From Hyalangium gracile (GTDB taxonomy: Bacteria > Myxococcota > Myxococcia > Myxococcales > Myxococcaceae): a DNA stretch of 64,000 bases. How positions within the stretch are numbered: position 1 is the first letter of the stretch; every line of letters begins with the position of its first letter. Under the pieces are notes generated by a model. The model worked only from the letters and a program-made list of their open reading frames with translations. It ran no database searches and was not told where the DNA came from. Below, piece after piece: positions 51,857 to 58,996 of the stretch. The translations under genes were made by a program, and so were the position numbers. Where the stretch lies: positions 150,268-214,267 of the forward strand of contig NZ_JAHXBG010000021.1 of the NCBI RefSeq assembly GCF_020103725.1, read 5' to 3'.

Positions 51857-52491
51857 CGCCGCGTCACCACGTGGCCCTGGCCCGCCACACGGCGCTTGCC
51901 GGGCGCGGACGACGGAAGGAACTCGACGTCCGTCGAGCTGAAGGCGAAGAGCGAGACGCCGGCGCCCGTCATCAGGCCGCCACCGATGAGCGCGGCCCAG
52001 CCGTGGGTCTTCAGCCTCGACGAGTCGGAGCTGGCGTTCAGCGAGTTGCCGCTGTCCTCGCTCGAGGCATACGCGATCAGCCCTCCTCCCACGAGCGCCG
52101 CGCTGACGCCCAAAGCGAGCGCCGTCCATGCCAGGGAGCGCAACGCCGAGCTGCCCGGGTCCACGTGCAGCGTGACATCCTCTCCATGGCCCAGGAGCGA
52201 GAACCGCTTGGAGGGCTGGATGCCGTCGCCGCCGATGAAGAAGTCCGCACCAGGCTCGAGAATGGATGCGTCGCACGGCGCACGGCACTCGCGCTGGTAG
52301 TGGACGATGCCGACCGTGGCGACCCCTCGCCCCGTGGCGACGGTCCCCACCCCCTCCCCCGTCACACGAAACAGCTCCACCTCGGGTGCGTCCGATTCGA
52401 TGTGGAGACGCAGAGTCGGGGCATCCCGAGGCACATGAGGCTGCGCAACAGTCACCGAGGCCGTGAGGCTCAATGCCATCAACAAATACAT
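51853..52491 (-). CDS. Exported protein with two membrane segments, first gene of the sigma/kinase run
   Basis: 212 residues from ATG 52491 with GGGAGAA upstream and a short signal peptide (MYLLMALSLTASVTVAQ). Residues 25-120 form a beta-sandwich of PEGA-like size ('LRLHIESDAPEVELFRV', 'CRAPCDASIL', 'VTLHVDPGSSALR'), with a likely disulfide between the two Cys residues. Two hydrophobic segments follow (about 122-145 and 165-188), and a basic tail ends 'VVTRR'. This layout recurs in myxobacterial exported proteins of unknown function. It opens the block of seven same-strand genes that runs to 43443. Confidence 0.78.
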   Translation of the reverse strand: MYLLMALSLTASVTVAQPHVPRDAPTLRLHIESDAPEVELFRVTGEGVGTVATGRGVATVGIVHYQRECRAPCDASILEPGADFFIGGDGIQPSKRFSLLGHGEDVTLHVDPGSSALRSLAWTALALGVSAALVGGGLIAYASSEDSGNSLNASSDSSRLKTHGWAALIGGGLMTGAGVSLFAFSSTDVEFLPSSAPGKRRVAGQGHVVTRR

Positions 52492-52609
52492 GTCAATTTC
52501 TCCCTGGAGTGGACAGACGTCTCCCGTGGCCAGGAGCGGGTCCTGACTCGGAAGACGATGCGTCGACCTCGCTCAGCGAGGCCGCATGCCCCACTGAATG
52601 GGAGGAGCC

Positions 52610-52628
52610 CGGCTTTTTTTTGAAGCCG
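52610..52628. terminator. Small hairpin at the 3' side of a decayed gene
   Basis: CGGCTT (52610-52615) pairs with AAGCCG (52623-52628) around a T-rich loop. It lies between the end of the pseudogene (52665) and the start of the exported-protein gene (52491). It is small and has no clear U tract, so termination is only possible. Confidence 0.3.
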
Positions 52629-52664
52629 ATTTTGATTCTGGCTCTGGGGGTGTAACCGAACTGT

Positions 52665-52914
52665 CTACCCCCGAGCCCGAGCGCCGCGGGGTGCGGCGGC
52701 CCGCTTGCGACCAGGAACCCGGGCCACCTTCTTGGTCCGGGTGGAGGCCGCCTTCTTCTTCGAGCGGGTAGAGTTCCCGGCGGGCCTTGTAGAGCAACCC
52801 ATCCTTGACGTTGTTGTGCCGTTCGAGGAGCGCCCTCGATCTTCCCAACCTTGACATAGAACGTTTCCGTCGACCCCCGTCGCTCCCTTTCTTGTTCTAC
52901 GGCCCTGATACACG
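52665..52914 (-). pseudogene. Frameshifted gene with basic, histone-H1-like C-terminus
   Basis: The 423-bp gap 52492-52914 holds no intact gene. On the minus strand, three frames carry consecutive protein-like pieces: 'STETFYVKVGKIEG', then 'ALLERHNNVKDGLLYKARR', then 'TRSKKKAASTRTKKVAR' followed by further Arg/Lys/Ala residues and a TAG at 52665. Two one-base shifts would join them into a small protein with a globular N-terminus and a Lys/Arg/Ala-rich tail, as in DNA-binding histone-like proteins. No start codon with a ribosome-binding site remains. Confidence 0.5.
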
Positions 52915-54141
52915 CTAGCGAGTCACCGGGCGCGGTGGTGCTTCTTCCCGAAAGACCAGCAGCCCGTCGATGACTTCTGCCCAGGGGGCCGTCATCCACG
53001 AGTAGTTCAACGGACGGGCCACCCTGGGCCCGAAGTCACGAAGCTGCTTCCCATCCAGATACCGGGTGTCCCCGGTATGGCTCGAGAACGCCCAGCCCTC
53101 CAGGGAGTCGGCCCGCGCGGGCTCGAGGGTATATGTGTGAGTCGAGCTGCCAGTGGCATAGCTCCCGGAGACCGCGGAGAAGCCAAGCACGAAGGCCTGC
53201 GTCCCGAACTTCTCCTGGACATGGGAGCCAAAGGGCGTCCCGTGTCGCGCGTCCGCATCCAGGCTCTTCAGCGCTTTCGCCGCATGAATGGTGGCGAGCC
53301 AGACAATGGCCTTTCTGGGCCTGGATGACTGGGACAGGAACCATTCCAGATTCATGAACATGGAGCGGTCACGCCCGTTGAAGTCGTCCCAGTTCCAGCC
53401 TCGTCCGGTCTGCTCCGCGGGCCGGGACATCGCGGCGACCTGACGGGTGAAGTTCCGCTCCAGGCTGCGGACCATCTGCAGCTGGCCTTGGCTCCTCGGT
53501 GTCGTCGCCACTCCGGGCCTGGAGAGCACCGCCTCCAGCTCCTTCCAACAACCCAGGATGAACCTCGCGGTCTCCACCGTGTACCCGTTGGCCTCGTCGT
53601 ACCGCCAGAACATGTGCCTCTCGAGTACCTCTCCGCACTCGGCCTGCCTCGGGCCCTCCAGCGCGGGGATGAGCTCCCGCGTCATCTCGCGCTGCGCGTA
53701 GGTGCCCCTGCCAATCTGATCATCGAGCCCACCGGCGACGAGGGTGCCCGCCTTGAGCCGCTCGACCAGGAACGGAATCAGGGGCGCCATCTCCTGATTG
53801 GCCCACATCCCGCCAATCGCGGCTGCGACCACGTCCTCGCTGACGGGCTGGCCCTCCTTCAGCAGCGTCTGGATGTGGATGAAGTCATAGATGCCTGCCT
53901 CGATGACGAAGGCATCGTACTGACACTCCTCCACGAGCCTGCGGGTCAGCTCCGCCTTGAAGGCGACGGTCCTGGCATTCCCGTGGTGGCCCTCCTCGCC
54001 GAGCAGCGCGAGCTGCTTGTCACAGAGGTCTCGAACGATCCGGTCGGCGTCGGACACCGCCTCGGTCGCCTGCGCAGCCGCGCCTCTGGAGGGCGCGGCA
54101 CAGCTCGACAGCAAGGGCAGCAGGAGCAGGAGGTATCTCAT
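52915..54141 (-). CDS. Erythromycin-esterase-family lipoprotein
   Basis: 408 residues from ATG 54141 with AAGGA 7 nt upstream. The signal ends in the lipobox 'LLSSC' (Cys about 14). The family core (PF05139) is visible: 'ALLGEEGHHGNART' (catalytic-type Glu/His region, usually GExTHG), 'FVIEAGIYDF', 'LVAGGLDDQIG', 'RDRSMFMNLEWFL', 'IVWLATIHAAKAL'. The family includes macrolide esterases and many proteins of unknown substrate. The GEEGHHG motif differs slightly from the resistance enzymes, so drug hydrolysis should not be assumed. Being a lipoprotein, it acts in the periplasm or on the surface. Confidence 0.87.
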   Translation of the reverse strand: MRYLLLLLPLLSSCAAPSRGAAAQATEAVSDADRIVRDLCDKQLALLGEEGHHGNARTVAFKAELTRRLVEECQYDAFVIEAGIYDFIHIQTLLKEGQPVSEDVVAAAIGGMWANQEMAPLIPFLVERLKAGTLVAGGLDDQIGRGTYAQREMTRELIPALEGPRQAECGEVLERHMFWRYDEANGYTVETARFILGCWKELEAVLSRPGVATTPRSQGQLQMVRSLERNFTRQVAAMSRPAEQTGRGWNWDDFNGRDRSMFMNLEWFLSQSSRPRKAIVWLATIHAAKALKSLDADARHGTPFGSHVQEKFGTQAFVLGFSAVSGSYATGSSTHTYTLEPARADSLEGWAFSSHTGDTRYLDGKQLRDFGPRVARPLNYSWMTAPWAEVIDGLLVFREEAPPRPVTR

Positions 54142-54240
54142 TCGCGGTCCTTCCCTTCCCTGAGTGGAGATGCCGCGTTGTACCACTCGGATGCGGCGGG
54201 TGGCTCCTCTCCACCCCGCACCCGCGCTATGAAGTGGGCC

Positions 54241-55545
54241 ATGAACCCTTCTTCGAAGCGCGTGATCTCCGATCTGAAGGAACTCGAGAAGCTCACCTCC
54301 GACGAGCGCGGCGCCCAGCGCGTCGCGTGGGGCCCCGTCTGGCGCAAGGCGCGCGAGTGGTTCGCGGGCAAGCTACAGAACGAGCTCTCCCTCTCCACGC
54401 GTCAGGACGGTGCCGGCAACCTCTGGGCCACGCTCCCCGGAGACTCCGAGCGGAGCATCGTCATCGGCAGCCACCTCGACTCGGTCCCCGGTGGCGGCTG
54501 GCTCGACGGGTGCCTGGGCGTGCTCGCGGGGCTCGAGGTCCTCCGCGTCTACGCCGCGAAGGGCGCCCGCCCGCCTGTCACCATCCACATCGTCGACTGG
54601 GCCGACGAAGAGGGCGCGCGCTTCGGTCGCAGCCTCACCGGGTCCGCCGCGTCCGCGGGCTCGCTCGATCCGCACAAGGAGCTCGCGCACCTCGTGGACC
54701 GCGCCGGAGTGAAGCTCCCTGACGCGCTGAAGGAGAACGGCATCACCCTGGAGGGCATGAAGTCCGCGAGGAAGTACTTCGACGAGCTGCGGGCCGAGGC
54801 CTACCTCGAGTTGCACATCGAGCAGGGACCGGTGCTGCAGGAGATGAAGCGCCCGGTCGGCGTGGTCCTCGGGACGATGGGCGTGGAGCGCCACCAGCTG
54901 AAGTTCATCGGGCAGGCCGCGCACTCCGGCGCCGCGCCGCTGCACCTGCGCCAGGACGCGTTCCTCGCGGGCGCCCGGTTCGCGCTCGGCGCGCAGGAGC
55001 TGGCGACGAAGCTCTCCGGCAAGACGCCGCGCACGCGCGTGGTCGCCACCTGCGGCGTGGTGAAGGTCGAGCCGAACTTCGTCACCGCGGTGCCGGGCCG
55101 CACGGAGATCTCCATCGACATGCGCGCGCTCGACGCGGACGTGCTCGCGAAGCTGCTCGCGGGGGCGAAGAAGGCGTCGCTCGCCGCGGCGAAGGAGTTC
55201 AACGTCAAGGTCGAGTGGAGCCCCATCCTCAAGATCACCCCGCGCATCTTCGACGAGACGCTCACCGGCTTCGTGCGCAAGGCGGTCAAGGGCGTCACCG
55301 GCCATGCGCCGGAGATCCCCTCGGGCCCGCTCCACGACGCGGCGGAGATGGCCGACATCGTGCCGACCGCCATGGTCTTCGCGCAGTCCTCACCGGGCAT
55401 CTCGCACACCCGCATCGAGGACACGCCAGAGCCGGCGCTCGACAAGTCGGTGCGCGCGTTCCTCGCGACGGTCGAGCAGACCGTGGAGCACCTGGCGCGC
55501 AAGGCCGAGCCCCGGCGCAAGCTGGCCGCCGGCGGGCGCCGCTAG
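54241..55545 (+). CDS. M20-family amidohydrolase (hydantoinase/carbamoylase, AllC-like)
   Basis: 434 residues from ATG 54241; an ATG 12 nt earlier is possible. Metal ligands of the dinuclear M20 site are in place: 'GSHLDSVPGGGWLDGCLGV' (His, Asp), 'DEEGARF' (Glu), 'ELHIEQGPVLQ' and the C-terminal 'GISHTRIEDTP' (His). A lid/dimerisation domain lies between about residues 215 and 325 ('GQAAHSGAAPLHLRQDAF'). These enzymes hydrolyse N-carbamoyl amino acids, ureidoglycolate or allantoate, releasing ammonia. It is cytosolic. No purine or pyrimidine genes are close, so the exact substrate is open. Confidence 0.92.
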   Translation: MNPSSKRVISDLKELEKLTSDERGAQRVAWGPVWRKAREWFAGKLQNELSLSTRQDGAGNLWATLPGDSERSIVIGSHLDSVPGGGWLDGCLGVLAGLEVLRVYAAKGARPPVTIHIVDWADEEGARFGRSLTGSAASAGSLDPHKELAHLVDRAGVKLPDALKENGITLEGMKSARKYFDELRAEAYLELHIEQGPVLQEMKRPVGVVLGTMGVERHQLKFIGQAAHSGAAPLHLRQDAFLAGARFALGAQELATKLSGKTPRTRVVATCGVVKVEPNFVTAVPGRTEISIDMRALDADVLAKLLAGAKKASLAAAKEFNVKVEWSPILKITPRIFDETLTGFVRKAVKGVTGHAPEIPSGPLHDAAEMADIVPTAMVFAQSSPGISHTRIEDTPEPALDKSVRAFLATVEQTVEHLARKAEPRRKLAAGGRR

Positions 55546-55556
55546 AGCATCGAATG

Positions 55557-55671
55557 GGATGCCCACCTCCGGGCCGCGGCTGTTGCTGACGAGCACCTCA
55601 TGGCCGGCCCTCGCCATGTGGCCCGCCAGCGCCTGACCGATGCTTCCCGCGCCAATGATTCCAATCCCCAT
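55557..55671 (-). pseudogene. Truncated NAD(P)-binding oxidoreductase (F420-dependent reductase-like)
   Basis: From ATG 55671 (GGAG upstream) the first ~33 residues are a clean Rossmann start: 'MGIGIIGAGSIGQALAGHM' followed by 'HEVLVSNSRGPE', as in the NADPH:F420 / KARI-like reductase group (usually ~200 residues). After that the frame runs antisense into the amidohydrolase gene and loses all family similarity. It is a 5' fragment left by a deletion or a junction between two genome segments. Confidence 0.7.
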
Positions 55672-55709
55672 GACACGCTCCAATGAGGTGCTCGGGGGAT
55701 GCCTGGGTC

Positions 55710-56369
55710 TCAGCGCGAGGTGTGCGGGGTGTTCAGCAGCTGCTGCTCCCACGCGAAGGCGGTGCCGACGTTGCCCATGTGATCGATGAGCAGCTGGGCC
55801 ATTCCGGCCACGGTGTCCGTGCGGGCCCAGTCGCGCTGCAGCTCGGCGGACAGGACCGCCGTGGTGATGGGCACCGCGCCGGCCTGCACCATGCGCTGGA
55901 TGGCCACCTCATGGGCCTCGAGCGAGGTGCCGCCCGACGCGTCCGTGACGATGTACACCTCGTAGCCCTCGCCCAGCGCGTGGAGGGTGGGCATGGCCAG
56001 GCAGATCTCCGTCCACAGCGCGGCGATGATGAGCTTCTTGCGGCCGGTCTTCTTCACCCACTCGACGGCCCGGGTGTCCTCCCAGGTGTTGATGAAGGTG
56101 CGGTTGAGGGGCTTCTGCTCGGGGAAGACGTCCTGCAGCTGCTTGATGAGGTAGCCGCCGCGCTCCTCCAGCACCGTGGTCAGCAGCGTGGGCACGCCGA
56201 ACAGCTTCGCCGCCTTCGCCAGGCCCACCACGTTGTTGATGACGGTCTGGCTGTCGTGGCTGCGCAGGCCGGCGAACTGGAACGGCTGGTGGTCGATGAG
56301 CAGCAGCACGCTGTTGTCGGGGGTGAGCAGGGCATCGAGACCGGCCTTGGGGTTGCGCTGTGCGTTCAT
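55710..56369 (-). CDS. Isochorismatase-like cysteine hydrolase (YcaC-type)
   Basis: 219 residues with GGAG before ATG 56369. The fold signature starts 'VLLLIDHQPFQF' with catalytic Asp26. The nucleophile Cys123 is in 'ALWTEICLAMPTL', and the family's cis-peptide region is 'IVTDASGGTS'. YcaC-like proteins are octameric hydrolases of uncertain substrate, not true isochorismatases. The gene is divergent from the LysR regulator, with a dyad between them, and is the probable target of that regulator. Confidence 0.92.
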   Translation of the reverse strand: MNAQRNPKAGLDALLTPDNSVLLLIDHQPFQFAGLRSHDSQTVINNVVGLAKAAKLFGVPTLLTTVLEERGGYLIKQLQDVFPEQKPLNRTFINTWEDTRAVEWVKKTGRKKLIIAALWTEICLAMPTLHALGEGYEVYIVTDASGGTSLEAHEVAIQRMVQAGAVPITTAVLSAELQRDWARTDTVAGMAQLLIDHMGNVGTAFAWEQQLLNTPHTSR

Positions 56370-56394
56370 GTGAGCGTCTCCAGGTTGGGGGAAT

Positions 56395-56437
56395 TGCTCT
56401 CAGCGCCGGCGGAGTGCCGTGCCGCTGATGGAGAGCA
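56395..56437. promoter_or_regulatory. Inverted repeat between the hydrolase and LysR genes
   Basis: TGCTCTC (56395-56401) pairs with GAGAGCA (56431-56437), and CAGCG with CGCTG inside it. The repeat lies in the 167-bp divergent gap, just upstream of the hydrolase start. LysR regulators bind imperfect dyads in such gaps, so this is a candidate site. Confidence 0.4.
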
Positions 56438-56536
56438 CTATGAAGACGTCACTCCCCTTGCTGTAGCGGGCAATCCGCGGAATCAGTTTGAAGAAGATGT
56501 TTAAAGCGAGGGGTGCCGAGGCTAGCGTCGAGGCGC

Positions 56537-57460
56537 ATGGAGACGCTCATCACGCTGGAGTCGTTCGTGCGCAGCGCGCAGGCCTCGAGCTTCTCGGCGG
56601 CGGCGCGGACGCTGGGGCTGACGCCGGCGGCGGTGAGTCAGAACGTGGCGCGGCTGGAGGCGCGGCTGGGCGTGCGCCTGTTCCAGCGCAGCACGCGCGG
56701 GCTGAAGCTGACGGAGTCGGGGGAGCGCTTCCTGCGCGAGGTGAGCGGCGGGCTGGACACGCTCCAGGCGGCCATCGCCAACGTGTCCATGTCGGCGGGC
56801 CAGCCGGCGGGGACGCTGAAGGTCAGCATGGCCCCCGTGTTCGGGCGCGGCTACGTGGTGCCGCTGTTGCGCGAGTTCCTGTCGCGCTATCCCGCCGTGG
56901 TGCCGGACTGGCACCTGGACACGCGGCCGGTGGACCTCATCGCCGAGGGCTTCGACGCGGCGATTGGCGGCGGGTTCGAGCTGCCCTCGGGGCTGGTGGC
57001 CCGGGAGCTGGCTCGGGCGCACGTGGTCGCGGTGGCCTCGCCGGCGTACCTGGGACGGATTGCACCGCCGCGCAAGCCCGAGGATCTCCGGGAGCTGGAG
57101 GGCCTGCTCCTGCGCGCACCGCAGAGCGGACGCATCCGCTCGTGGCCGCTGCGCAGCCGCTCGGGGGAGGAGGCGTCGGGGGAGATGCGGCCCAGGATGA
57201 TCCTCAACGATCCCGAGGCGCTCACCCACTGCGCGTTGATGGGGCTGGGCATCGCCTTCGTGTCGATGCCCGACGCGCTGCCGCACCTGAAGGAAGGGAC
57301 GCTGGTGCGGGTGCTGCCGGACTGGTACGCCGACATCGGCCCGATTGCGCTCTACTACGCCGGACACCGGCAGCTGCCCGCGAAGACACGCGTGTTCGTG
57401 GACTTCGTCGTCGAGGAGTTCAAGCGCCAGGGCCTGGCGAAGCTGCTCTCCGCGAGCTGA
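56537..57460 (+). CDS. LysR-family transcriptional regulator
   Basis: 307 residues from ATG 56537 with GAGG upstream. The winged helix-turn-helix is at residues 1-60 ('FSAAARTLGLTPAAVSQNVA', 'LGVRLFQRSTRGLKLTESG'). The LysR substrate-binding domain follows (about 90-295, 'GTLKVSMAPVFGRGYVVPLL', 'LVARELARAHVVAVASPAYL'). It most likely controls the divergent YcaC-like hydrolase. Its 3' end overlaps the last 41 bases of the oppositely oriented beta-helix gene. Confidence 0.94.
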   Translation: METLITLESFVRSAQASSFSAAARTLGLTPAAVSQNVARLEARLGVRLFQRSTRGLKLTESGERFLREVSGGLDTLQAAIANVSMSAGQPAGTLKVSMAPVFGRGYVVPLLREFLSRYPAVVPDWHLDTRPVDLIAEGFDAAIGGGFELPSGLVARELARAHVVAVASPAYLGRIAPPRKPEDLRELEGLLLRAPQSGRIRSWPLRSRSGEEASGEMRPRMILNDPEALTHCALMGLGIAFVSMPDALPHLKEGTLVRVLPDWYADIGPIALYYAGHRQLPAKTRVFVDFVVEEFKRQGLAKLLSAS

Positions 57461-58925
57461 GCCGGTGACGAGCGCGGCGCGACAGGACCGGCACGAGCAG
57501 GCAGAGGAAGATGGCGGCCATGCCACCGCTGGCGCTGCAACCGCCCTTGTCGGCCTCGGGCTCCTCGTCTCCGGGGAGCGGCTCACCGCCAGTGCCCGCA
57601 TCGAGGCCACCGTCGACTCCACCGCCGGTGCCACCGTCAGCGGTGCCACCGTCACCTCCCATCCCCGAGCCTCCATCCGCCGGCGTCCCGCCGTCCGTGG
57701 GCGTGCTGGTGCCTCCGTCGCACTCGCCCAGCGAGTGCTCCAGCGCGCCGAGCGTGTAGTTCCCCGACGACGGCCGAGGACGAGCGCAGAAGTCGTTCGT
57801 CACCGTGGCGCGAGCGGCCGCGGCGCCGATGAGCTGTGAGACGTTGCCCTCGACGCGCAGGTCTCCGGCCAGCGGCGCGACGTACCAGGAGTCCCAGGTG
57901 GCCGAGCTCACGTTCATCAGGTTGGTGCCGGCGGTGAAGGAGCCGCTATCACGGGTGCGGATGACGGAGGACACCACGTTGCCATGCGCCTCGCCGGTGG
58001 TGGAGGCGAAGCGGAAGTCCACACCGGTGGTCGCGATGAGGGTGTTGAACAGCACCTTCGTGTTGGCAGCCTTGTTCAGGTAGATGCCCACGTCCGAGCA
58101 GTTGATGATGACGTTGTTGCGCAGGATTCCATCCGAGTGCTCGGGATCACAGGGAACGTTCGCGTCGAAGGCCGGCGCGCAGAACGCGTTCCCGGTGCCT
58201 CCACCTCCGAAGGACAGGCCGATGCGGACGTTTCCGGCGGGGGCATCCTTGGTGCAGATGACGCGGTTTCGCTCGAAGATGCCGCGCTTGCCACCGCTCT
58301 TCATGAACGCGCCATAGGAGATGCCGTTGTTGGCCTTGGAGAAGTCGTGGATGTAGTTGTCGCGGACGATCCAGTCCTCACCGGTGTCGATGTTGAGCTT
58401 GGTGACGGGCGTCGTCGTGTTGCGGACGCGCGTGTCGTAGATCTCATTGTTCTCGATGAGGCCCCGGTGAGGGATCTCGAAGACGCCGCTGGAGTTCTGC
58501 GTGGCATTCACCTTGAGCTGCGCGTTGAAGTCGCGGACGCGGCTGTGGCGCAGGACGAAGTTCTCCGCGTGGCCCGTGACGTGGAACGCGTGCTCGCAGC
58601 TCGGGTCCTGGGCGCAAGCCCCCTCGATGGTCAGGCCGTCGAAGACCCAGTACCGTCCTGAGACCTTGAAGCCCTCGGTCGCGTTGAAGCGGATGAGCGC
58701 CGCGTGCCGGTTGGCGGCCCTCACGATGATGGGCTGCGCCGCGGTGCCGTCCGCCGCGCAGTTCAGGTTGGCGCTGACGGCGTACGTGCCGTTGGCGAGG
58801 ATGATCTCGTCACCGGCCTGAGCGGAGGAGAGCGCGGACTGCAGCTGGGAGACGGTGGAGACGTTCTTCACCGCGGCGAAGCTGGTGCAGGACACCAGGA
58901 GCAGCACGAGGGATGGGATTTTCAT
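57420..58925 (-). CDS. Right-handed beta-helix (pectate-lyase-like) protein with MYXO-CTERM-like tail
   Basis: 501 residues from ATG 58925 with AGGAAG upstream and signal 'MKIPSLVLLLVSCTSFAA'. Residues 20-410 form a beta-helix: 'LQSALSSAQAGDEIILANGT' is the usual start of chondroitinase-B/pectate-lyase-like proteins, followed by 'YWVFDGLTIEG', 'FVLRHSRVRDF', 'LIENNEIYDT', 'GILRNNVIINCSDVGIYLN'. A D-G-G-rich linker (about 415-455) precedes 'GGCSASGG' (Cys463), a hydrophobic helix and an Arg-rich end, the MYXO-CTERM pattern for cell-surface sorting. It is probably a surface polysaccharide lyase or binder. The catalytic residues cannot be confirmed. Confidence 0.85.
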   Translation of the reverse strand: MKIPSLVLLLVSCTSFAAVKNVSTVSQLQSALSSAQAGDEIILANGTYAVSANLNCAADGTAAQPIIVRAANRHAALIRFNATEGFKVSGRYWVFDGLTIEGACAQDPSCEHAFHVTGHAENFVLRHSRVRDFNAQLKVNATQNSSGVFEIPHRGLIENNEIYDTRVRNTTTPVTKLNIDTGEDWIVRDNYIHDFSKANNGISYGAFMKSGGKRGIFERNRVICTKDAPAGNVRIGLSFGGGGTGNAFCAPAFDANVPCDPEHSDGILRNNVIINCSDVGIYLNKAANTKVLFNTLIATTGVDFRFASTTGEAHGNVVSSVIRTRDSGSFTAGTNLMNVSSATWDSWYVAPLAGDLRVEGNVSQLIGAAAARATVTNDFCARPRPSSGNYTLGALEHSLGECDGGTSTPTDGGTPADGGSGMGGDGGTADGGTGGGVDGGLDAGTGGEPLPGDEEPEADKGGCSASGGMAAIFLCLLVPVLSRRARHRLSSRRAASPGPGA

Positions 58926-58996
58926 GATGGCTCTTCCTGCGAGGTGTGCCGAGCCAGTCTGCCCTGCTCCTGTCGCGCACGTACGCATTTCGTGAG

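Noticed and set aside
52915..54141. A macrolide-resistance determinant
   Set aside because: It belongs to the erythromycin-esterase family, but the active-site motif differs and it is a lipoprotein. Family membership alone does not show resistance.
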